Below are positions 56,087 through 64,000 of a DNA stretch of 64,000 nt, in pieces. The position numbers were made by a program, and so were the translations under genes. The DNA comes from Heterohyrax brucei (lineage: Eukaryota > Chordata > Mammalia > Hyracoidea > Procaviidae), in the NCBI GenBank assembly GCA_028571685.1, contig CM053143.1:1617501-1681500 (forward strand), in the 5' to 3' direction. The number at the start of each line of letters is the position of its first letter. Position 1 is the first letter of the stretch. The notes beneath the pieces were generated by a model. It saw only the letters and a program-made list of their open reading frames with translations. It was not told the DNA's origin and did not search any database.

Positions 56087-58121
56087 ACCCAGATGCCCTT
56101 TATTTCTTGGTCTTGTCTAATTGCTCTGGCTAGAACTTCTAGCACAATGTTGAATAGGAGAGGTGACAGTGGGCATCCTTGTCTAGTTCCTGATCTCAAA
56201 GGAAAGTCTTTTAGTCTCTCTCCATTCAGGATGATGTGAGCAATTGGCTTTGTATAAATGGCCCTTATTGTGTTGAAGAATTTGCCATCTATGCCCATTT
56301 TGCTAAGAGTTTTTAGCATGAATGGGTGTTGGACTTTATCAAAATGCCTTTTTGGCATCAATGGACAAAATCAGGTGATCCTTGTCTTTTGTGTTATTTA
56401 TGTGGTTAATCACATTAATTGTTTTCCTGATGTTGAACCAGCCTTGCATCCCTGGTATGAATCCCACTTGGTCATGTTGGATTATTTTCTTGATATGTTG
56501 TTGTATTCTGTTGGCAAGAATTTTGTTGAAGATTTTTGCATCTAGGTTCACGAGTGATATCGGTCTGTAGTACTCTGTCTTTGTTGGATCTGTCCCTGGC
56601 TTAGGTATCAGGGTTATGCTGGCTTCATAGAATGAGTTTGGGAGTACTCCATCCCTTTCTATACTGTGAAATAGTCTCAGTAGTATTGGGGATAACTCTT
56701 CTCTAAATGCTTGGTAGAATTCTGCCATGAAGCCATCTGGGCCTGGACTCTTTTTGGTTGGCAGTGTTTTAATGACCTTTTCAGTCTCTTCCTTTGTGAT
56801 GGGTTTATTAAGTTGTTCTGCTTCATGTTGTGATAATTTGGATAGGTGGTATGAGTCAAGGAATTGGTTCATTTCCCCTAGGTTTTCAAATTTGTTAGAG
56901 TACAGACTTTCATTGGATTCTGTTATGATATTTTTTATTTCTGTTGCATCTGTGGTAACAACTCCCCTCTCATATCTAATTTGGGTTATTTGTTTCTTTT
57001 CCTGCTTTTCTTTAGTAAGTTTAGCCAGAGGTTTATCAATTTTTTTTATCTTTTCAAAAAACCAGCTTTTGGTCTTTCCAATTTTTTCAATTGTTTTTCT
57101 ATTCTCTAATTCATTTAGCGCTGCTCTAATCTTTATGATCTCATTTGTTCTGGTGCCCGAGGGGTTCCTCTGTTGTTCTCTTTCTACTTGTTCAAGCTGT
57201 AGAGTTAGTTCCTTGATTTGGTTTCTTTCTTCCTTCCCGATGTGTGCATTTATGGAGATAAACAGACCTCTGTGCACTGCTTTGGCTGTATCCCATAGGT
57301 TCTGGTAATAAGTGTTTTCATTCTCATTGGAATCCATGAATTTCTTTAATTCATCCTTGATTTCTTTTATAACCCATGTTTTTTTGAGCATGATGTTGTT
57401 CAGTTTCCGTGAGTTCCACTTTCTATCTCTGTTTTTTCTGCTATTGATTTCAACTTTGATGGCTTTATGATCTGAGAAGATGCTTTGCAGTAATTCAATG
57501 GTATGGATTTTGTTGAGCATTGCATTATGGCCTATCACGTGGTCAATTCTGGAGAATGTTCCATGTGCACTGGTCGAAAGTTCTGTATATGTCAATGAGG
57601 TTTAGTTGGTTAATTGTGTCAATGAGGTCTTCTTTATCTTTACTGAGCGTTTTTCTAGATGATCTGTCTAGTGATGAAAGTGTAATGTTACAGTCTCCCA
57701 CTATTATTGTGGAGTCATCTAACTCTCTTTTGAGCATAGTAAGTGTTTCTTTGACATATTTAGGTGCTCTGTCATTAAGTGCATATATATTTAATATAGT
57801 TAAGTCTTGCTTGTGTACTGAACCTTTCAGCAATAGTGTCTATGTTTGTCCACGATGGTGGATTTGACATTAAAATTGATTTTGTCTGAGATTAGAATTG
57901 CCACCCCTGCTATTCTTTGTTCATTGTTAGCTTGATATATATTCTTCCATCCTTTAATTTTCAGTTTGTTCCTGTCTTTAGGTCTCAAGTGAGTTTCCTG
58001 TAGACAACATTTGGATGGGTTGTGTCTTTTGATTCAAGATGACACTTGGTGTCTCTTTACTGGAGCATTCAGTCCATTCACATTCAATGTAATTATTGAT
58101 AGGTATGTGTTCACTGCTGCC
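56087..58121 (-). pseudogene. L1-C ORF2 without C-terminal part
   Basis: Minus strand carries endonuclease and RT up to RQDQEIKG. It starts with MAAVNTYLS at about 58121 but a stop follows soon (KRHQVSS*, near 58040). Long open pieces are 57543-57833 (endonuclease, STIIVGDCNITLSSLDRS: the GDFN block is changed to GDCN) and 56339-57595 (418 codons: [13 protein letters not shown], the SDH block, the long linker, and the RT region to LSIDAKKAF). A one-base change shifts the frame at about 56339. The FADD block and everything after are deleted (about 1.9 kb). Confidence 0.9.
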
Positions 58122-58546
58122 ATTGTGATATGTTTATTTTTATGTTGATGTTTTCTCTGTTGTTCTTATTAGTCTGTTCTGGGATACTCTTTTTTTGTGA
58201 GTTGATTTTTCACCTTTTTCAGAGCTGGTTTGATAGTTGTTGAGACTTGTGTGTTAGATTTTTTGAAATGGTATGATACATCTTTGTTGTGCTTTACAGC
58301 TGGCCCTATAAACCCCCTTAATAAACTATTTATAAACACAATTTTAATTCCTACCAGTCTTGTCATCTTCCTCTCCATCTGGAAGGACTATAACGACTGT
58401 AGTACATCCCTCTTTTTATTATGATGACACCATCGTTTTCATGATGATAACTGGATTGCTTCTTTCCATGTCAAAGCTGTGATTTATTTTGGAGCCTTCC
58501 CTAAATGAGTAGAGTATTGAGTAGTGTGTCGTTCTAAAATATAAAG

Positions 58547-59504
58547 TTAGTGGTTTCGTTCTTCTAAGCCAAAGCCAAGAACTTCTTTCCTTATTTCTTG
58601 TAGTTTGGGTTTGGTTTTTCCAAAGTCTCTGAGCTTCTGTTTATCTGGGAATGTCTTAATTTCATTTTCGTATTTGAAAGATAGTTTTGCAGGATATATA
58701 ATTCTTGGTTGGACGTTCTTCTCCTTCAAGACTTTGAATGTGTCATGCCACTGTCTCCGTGCCAGCATGGTTTCTGCTGAGAAGTCTGACGAGAGCCTAC
58801 ATGGTTTCCCTCTGAATGTCAGCTTTGCCTTGAGTCTTGCTGCCTTTAAGAGTTGTTGCTTATGTTTCATTTTGCTAAGCTTGATTATAATATGTTTTGC
58901 AGTCTTTCTTTGAGATCTATATTGGGTGGCGTACGATATGCCTTTGAGTTGTCTATATTCTCTTCCTTCATGATTTCTGGGAAGTTTTCTTTCAGTAGCT
59001 CAGCAACAATACTCTCTGTGTTCTCAGATGACTCACCCTGTTCAGGGACTCCAATTAATCGCAGGTTGTTCCTCTTAATAGAGTCCCACATGCTTCTTAA
59101 TGTTTCTTCATTTTTCTTGTTTCTTTTTTCTGATTTCTGCTCATAGACGCTGGCATCAGTAGCTCTGTCTTCCAAGTCAGAAATTCTTTTTTCCATTTGT
59201 TCCATTCTGTTTTCTTAGCTTTGCATGGAATTTGATATGTCTTTGATTTTCTTCTTGATCTGTTGGATTTCAGAGTACTGGTGTTCCAACAGATCGAACA
59301 ACTTGCTTATTTTTCATTTTGTTCTGCTGCATTTTGTATAAGGTCCAGAAGGGCTCTGTATATAATCAATTTGTATTCACTTCCTGATGCTTTCATAAAA
59401 GTTTCTTCATCTGGAAAACTCCTTGGTTGCTTTTTTGGGGAGCCTTCTGAAGCCATGAGTGATTGCTTGTATGCCACAATTGTCTGTTGCTTTTTGGGTT
59501 CCAT
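58547..59504 (-). pseudogene. L1-C ORF1 with stop and frameshift
   Basis: Minus strand starts MEPKKQQTIV (59504) and aligns throughout with the L1-B ORF1. The first frame ends near 59307. A stop lies at about 59214-59216 (ttagctttgc). The RRM-like part 58885-59205 (LIGVPEQGESSENTESIV) and the C-terminal domain 58547-58870 (MLARRQWHDTFKVLKEKN ... GLEERNH) are in other frames. Length would be about 319 codons if joined; the copy is not coding. Confidence 0.9.
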
Positions 59505-60504
59505 GTGAGTATATAGAGGCTGCGAGAGGTATTGTGAGGGTGTATTTCAAATGTTTCTCCAGGCTGTCTTCAAATGTAAAGCAAGAGATATCTGACCAGT
59601 TCACAAGTCAGTTAAGTTTTCAGGTATAGAGGTCCCTCTTCTCATCTGACAAAGTAAGCGCCACTATATCCAACCCCAGATGATAACAAACTAGTTCAGA
59701 ATACAGCACTGCTAGTGCCCTGTGGCCTCTTCTGACAGGGCCTAGCCTTAGCCAACAATGTGTCGAGTACTGGTTTTGTGATAGAAAAGCGCTCTCCTGT
59801 GAGCAGGCTCTGGCTCCCAAGCTAAGAATTAGATCCAGCTGCGGCCACCGTACCCAAGAGGGCGTCCTCCACAAAGGCAGCAGACAGAGGGGCTAAAGGT
59901 GCCCAGAGGCAGCGATTCCTCTGCTTCTGTTGCAGGGCCCCCAATGTAGGCAGCACTATGCAAAATCACTACTTTTCTGACGGAGAAGCGCTGTCCCGTT
60001 TGCAGGTGCTGGCTCCCAGGCTAAGAACGAGGTCCCGCTAAAATCTCGGTACCAACGTGGCGTCCCGTACCCTGACCGCGAAGCTCCTCACAAACCCCGC
60101 TGAGGCAGCTACAAAACAAAAGGCTCAAAGTGTCTAGATTAACAGAGTCTGGAGCCTGGCTCTCAGAATATGGGAATTTTGCCTGCCTGTTCCCCCAGCA
60201 GCGTGTCTGAGTCCAGCTGCCGGGCAAGGCCCAGCTCTGCCCGCTAGCTGAGACTGAGGGAAAAAAAAGTCAAACTGGTGCGTTTACCTTCCGTCCGTGA
60301 GAGCCGGGGCTAGCCAGGAGCCGGAGTCAGCGAGAGAGAGGAGGGTTTTCGCCGAGTGGTATGATGTCCCAATGAACAGCTCTGTGCTGTGTCCTGAGGC
60401 TGATTAGGTGATCAGAAGGCTCTGTTTGATTGTCAGTTCAGGTCTTGGTTTCCAGAGGGATAGAAGGAGACGTGGGCTTAGTCCTCCAGCTTGACTCTGC
60501 CGCC
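59505..60504 (-). other. L1-C 5' UTR
   Basis: Close match to the L1-B 5' UTR, CpG-rich. At the very 5' end the YY1-like core has changed (TCAAGCTGGAGGAC in place of AAGATGGCGGAC). Confidence 0.8.
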
Positions 60505-61556
60505 CTGTTTCACTTCTTGACTACTACTTCCATAGAAATTGATTGTGGAGGCAAGTAAAATGGAATCTTGACAACTTCAGTGTTTCCTTTGTTTATCATG
60601 ATGTTGCTTAGTAGTCCAGTTTTAAAGTTTTTTTTCCTTTCTGTTGAGGAGAAATCCACAGTGAAAACTGCAGTCTTTGACTGCATCACCAAGTGTTCCA
60701 AGTCCTCTTTATTTTCAGCAGACATGTGCTATCTTCTTATCACTGGTTGTTAATGAATCTGCCTCCAATCCTGATGCTCCATTCCTTTTTTCTATGTTCC
60801 AGCTTCTTGGATTATTTGTTCAGCATGCAGATTGAGTCAGTATGGTAAAAGGATAGAATATTTCCACTTCTCCTGCTTTTAAACTATTCAGTATCCCCTT
60901 GTTCCAACAGAAGGATTGTCTCTTGGTCTATGCCCACAAACACAATTAAGTGTTCCGGAATTCTCATTCTCTGGAAAGTTATCCATAATTTGTTGTGATC
61001 ATATAGTTGAATGCTTTTTGGAAACCCAATGAAACATAGATAAACATCTTCTGGTATTCTCTGCATTCGGTCACGATCCATCTGACATCAGCAGTGATAT
61101 CCCTGGTTCCATATTCCCTTCTGAATCCAGCTTGAATTTCTGGCAGTTTTCTGTTAAAGTACTCTTGCAACTGCTTTTGAATTATCTTCAGCAAATTTTT
61201 ACTTGCTTGTAATATTAATGATATTGTTTGATATTTCCTGTATTCTGTTGAATCACCTTTGTTTGGAATGGAAAGAAATACGGATCTCTTCAGTGAGAAG
61301 GCCTTACACATTTCTTGGCATAGACAAATACGCACCTCCAGCACTGCATCCTTCTGTTGAAGCATCTTGACCACATTCCATCAGCTCCTGGAGCTTTGTT
61401 TTTGCTGATGCTTTCAATGCAGTTTGGACTTTTTCCTTCAGTATCATTGGTTCTTAACCATACGCTAACTTTTGAAATGGTTAAATTCTGACCAGTTCTT
61501 TTTGGTACAGCAACTGGGTGTATTCTTTTCATCTTTTTTTAATGCTTCCTACATGT
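60505..61556 (-). mobile_element. RTE-3 continued: RT region
   Basis: Minus strand carries SAENKEDLEHLVM at about 60710-60725, MSNIMIN-like text, and 60979-61374 with KLPEIQAGFRREYGTRDITADVRWIV, matching the RTE RT region. The YADD block at about 60720-60735 is degraded. Several frameshifts are present. Confidence 0.75.
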
Positions 61557-62118
61557 TGTTATTGTTGTTGTCAGGTGCCGTTGAGTCAGTTCTGACTCAT
61601 AGCAACACTGTGTACTACAGAACAAAACCCTGTCTGTTCCTACATGATGCTCACAGTCGTTCTTATGCTTGAACTCGTTGTGTTGGCCACCGCTTCCATC
61701 CATGTCATTGAGGATCTTCCTTTTTTCCACTGACACTCTACCAAGCATAATGTTCTTCTCCAGGGACTAATCCCTCCTGACAAAATATCCTAAGTATGTA
61801 AAATGTTGTCTCACCATTCTTGCTTCTAAGGAGCATTCTGGTGATATTTCTTCCAAGACAGCTTCGTTTGTTTCTTTGTTTTATTTTTGGCAGTCTGTAT
61901 TCAATATGCTTCACCAGCACCACAATTCAAGGGCATCAATTCTCTTTGGTCTTCCTTACCCATTGTTTAGCTTTCTCATGAAATCCTTGACAACCTCAGT
62001 GTTTTCTCCATTTATCACAATGTTGCTTATTGGTCCAATTGTGAAGAACTTTTTAGTTTTCTTGATATAATCCATACTGAAGCCTGTGGTCTTTGATATT
62101 CTTCAGTGTTTACAAGTC
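61557..62118 (-). mobile_element. RTE-4: 5'-truncated RTE 3' fragment within RTE-3
   Basis: A new 3' tail starts here (ttgttgttgtcaggtgccgttgagtcagttctgactcatagc), followed by C-terminal region landmarks (ccaagcataatgttcttctccagggac, tctttggtcttccttacccattg) up to about 62118. The order repeats the one at 54460-54980, so a second RTE copy is nested in RTE-3 in the same orientation. Confidence 0.7.
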
Positions 62119-62808
62119 CTCTTTACTTTCTTTCTCATCCTCCTAATAACCTTTTGTTTTCTTCATTTGTTATATCTATAATGTCTTCCTAGAACTTGTC
62201 TGGTGTTCATTCATTAGCTTTTAATTCACCAGATTTATTCTTGAGATGGTATCTAAATCTAGGTGGGATATACTCAAGATTATACTTTGGTTCTTGCTTG
62301 TAGACTTGATTTAATTTTCTTCAGCTTTTACTTGAACTTGCATTTGAGAATTGATGGTCTGTTTCACAGTTGACCACTAGTCTTATTCTGACTGATGATA
62401 TTGATCTCTTCCATTACTGCTTTCCGTAGATATACTTGATTTGATTTCTGTGTTTTCCATCTGGTGAGGTCCATCTGTATAGTCACCACTTATGTTAATG
62501 AAAAAAAGGCGTTTCCCGTGAATATATACTAGGTCTTGAAAAATTCTCTCCTTCTACCTCTGGCTTGATTCCTATCACCAAAGCCATGTCTCCAACTTTT
62601 GATCCTTACTTTTCCCAGCTCTTGAATTTCAATCACCAATAATTAACAATTATAATTATGATAGTATTTTTTAAATCAATTTTACACTTTAGAAGTTGGT
62701 GAAAATCTTCAGTTTCTTCTTTCACATTGGTGGTCAGTGAATAAATTTGAATAATAGTTGTATTAACTGGTCTTCCTTGTAGGCATATGGATATTGTCTT
62801 ATCACTCA
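62119..62808 (-). mobile_element. RTE-3 continued: endonuclease region
   Basis: agaacttgtctggtgttcattcattagc, ttattcttgagatggtatctaaatctaggtgggatatactcaag, gagaattgatggtctgtttcacag, and tattaactggtcttccttgtaggcatatggatattgtcttatcactcac match the RTE region between endonuclease and RT and into the endonuclease. About 350 bp between RT and this part is missing at the RTE-4 junction. Confidence 0.65.
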
Positions 62809-62869
62809 CAAGCAATGGTGAAGAATGACTGTGTATGAATGATTTCTTTAAAGATTTTATATTAGGTAT

Positions 62870-63028
62870 AAAAGGAAACTCTGGTGGCATAGTTGTTAAG
62901 TGCTATAGCTGCTAACTTCAGGTCAGCAGTTCAAATCTACCAAGCACTCCTTACAAGCTCCATGAAGCAGTTCTACTCTGTCCTGTAGGAATGTTATGAG
63001 TTGGAATCCATTTCACAGCAATGTTTTT
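62870..63028 (+). mobile_element. AfroSINE, plus strand
   Basis: aaggaaactctggtggcatagttgttaagtgctatagctgc, ggtcagcagttcaaatctaccaag, cactccttacaagctccatgaagcagttctactctg, gttatgagttggaatccatttcacagcaatg. It sits within the first copy of the local duplication. Confidence 0.88.
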
Positions 63029-63084
63029 TTTTGGATAAGAAATAAAATGAAAGAAAAAAGAATTTAAATGACAGACTTCAAGCA

Positions 63085-63130
63085 ACATACAAGCCACCAC
63101 AGTGGAAGAAACTGACAGATGCGTGGTGGT
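63085..63130 (-). mobile_element. Short RTE 5' end piece
   Basis: caacatacaagccaccacagtggaagaaactgacagatgcgtggtgg matches the RTE 5' end also seen at 42.16 kb and 50.19 kb. It may be the far 5' end of RTE-3 after deletion. Confidence 0.5.
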
Positions 63131-63885
63131 GTTGGGATTAGTAGAAATTTTAATCAGACTGTTGCTCTCCATCCAAGTAATGGGTTCTACATTCAGACAT
63201 GATGATAGTGGTAGTAAATACGAAAATTACTTATTGGAGTTGAAAGATTGCATTATAAAAATGATGTCTAAAGGTTAAACTTGTAGAAAACAGAAATAAT
63301 GAGTTGTTTGGGCATATGATTATTTATTTTACTTGGCTGCTGACTATTTAATAAAAACAAAAGAAGTCAACAAACAGTATAGATTATGGAGCCTTGAGAA
63401 AACAGAATCAACTTTAAAGTCAGAAACATGTTTGCGTATTTGTTCAGCTACTTTCCTTCTTTATAACTAGCCACACAGGACCTATAAATGATTACATACT
63501 ATGAGGAGACTGATCAATAGGCAACAGATATAGTGAAAATGTAATATGTTGTCTAAATATGACACGCTATTGATATTAGTAGATAATTTTCAGTTGACAA
63601 AATACCTTTTTTACTTTGGAAGTGTAGAGTCAAGAGGTTAAGAAGGTTCCAACCATGGAAACCAAGTGTGAAGGACCACCAACCTACAGTAAAGTGGTAG
63701 CCTGGGAAATGATGAAGAATAACTATGAGTGAGTGATTCTGATAAAGATTTAATATTAGGTATCAGAAGTCAAATAAAGGAAAAAGAATTTAAAGGTCTG
63801 ACTTGAAGATATCTGATCTTTTCTGTAGTAAGAACTTTATTAGCTTGTGATTATGTTAAACAAGTGTAGTTGCTTACTTGGAAAT
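63131..63885. other. Unassigned interval, includes second copy of local duplication
   Basis: No gene or RNA supported. Only the duplicate at 63710-63795 is recognised. Confidence 0.45.
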
Positions 63886-64000
63886 AATAAAGATACCATT
63901 TATTGAGCATTTACTGCATGTAGAATAACTGTTAAAACAACCTTATTTCATAAAATTAGTATCCACTTTTTATAGCTGAAAGAGATGGAGTATCTAACTT
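63886..64000 (+). mobile_element. MIR SINE relic (cut by window end)
   Basis: taccatttattgagcatttactgcatgtagaataactg...aacaaccttatttcataaaattagtatccactttttatagctgaaagagatg follows the MIR 3' core order (attgagcgcttactatgtgcc, acaaccctatgaggtagg, ttttacagatgagg). Confidence 0.65.

Larger units (their letters stand above)
54986..60504 (-). mobile_element. L1-C: young minus-strand L1, deleted and partly inverted
   Basis: T-rich 3' end at 54986-55016, 3' UTR (55017-56086) carrying an inverted insertion at about 55715-55880, then a jump at about 56087 to the RT palm, ORF2 to about 58120, ORF1 (58547-59504) and a 5' UTR (59505-60504). About 5.5 kb, with both ends and a 14-bp target duplication. 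Sequence is close to L1-B, so it belongs to the same young subfamily. The ORF2 C-terminal half is missing. Confidence 0.93.
62805..63775. repeat. Two diverged copies of a local duplication about 0.9 kb apart
   Basis: gtgaagaatgactgtgtatgaatgatttctttaaagattttatattaggtat (62818-62869) resembles gatgaagaataactatgagtgagtgattctgataaagatttaatattaggtat (63710-63762). After the AfroSINE in the first copy, aataaaatgaaagaaaaaagaatttaaatgacagactt matches the second copy's aataaaggaaaaagaatttaaaggtctgactt. Confidence 0.7.

Noticed and set aside
1-64000. A new defence, biosynthetic or other multi-gene system
   Set aside because: No cluster of intact genes exists in the window; all long frames belong to retroelements or transposons.

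Overview
The window is mammalian nuclear DNA, most likely from an afrotherian such as an elephant or close relative. The reasons are the tRNA-headed SINEs of the AfroSINE type on both strands (about 17 full or partial copies), RTE-type LINE copies whose 3' tail resembles the SINE tail, and several young and old L1 copies. There is no operon, no ribosome-binding-site organisation, and no intact host protein-coding gene that I can support. Nearly every long reading frame is a broken L1 ORF1 or ORF2, or a shadow of one. Family names are from memory of repeat consensus sequences; no database search was possible.

Layout. 1-11.2 kb: the 3' end of one L1, mariner-like transposase remnants in both orientations, then a minus-strand L1 (L1-H) carrying two later plus-strand L1 insertions (L1-I at 3354-6846, L1-J at 8063-9535), each flanked by short duplications of the target. 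11.2-28.2 kb: AfroSINE copies, one minus L1 (L1-K) and one plus L1 (L1-L), MER20, MIR and L2 relics, a quiet AT-rich stretch (23-25.7 kb), an old L1M-type piece and an RTE remnant. 28.2-42.0 kb: a long minus-strand L1 (L1-A) interrupted at 32.02-39.22 kb by an almost full-length younger L1 (L1-B) in the same orientation; both have clear target-site duplications. 42.0-54.4 kb: RTE 5' pieces, an ancient unnamed repeat, an L1 nested in an AfroSINE (L1-M), L2, a short RTE head-plus-tail derivative and a probable solo LTR. 54.4-62.9 kb: an RTE interrupted by a rearranged L1 (L1-C) and a second RTE 3' fragment. 62.9-64.0 kb: an AfroSINE, a diverged local duplication and a MIR.

The contents do not form a pathway. 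The working relationship visible is between retroelements: L1 copies supply the RT/endonuclease family that made the L1 insertions, and AfroSINE appears to borrow the RTE 3' tail. The most notable observations are a sharply bounded tract of near identity between the RT regions of nested L1-A and L1-B, including a shared premature stop; two L1 copies that each keep an inverted internal fragment beside a deletion; an ORF2-less L1 with intact ends and target duplication; and a small CpG-richer island at 20.5-20.7 kb that could be an exon or promoter.
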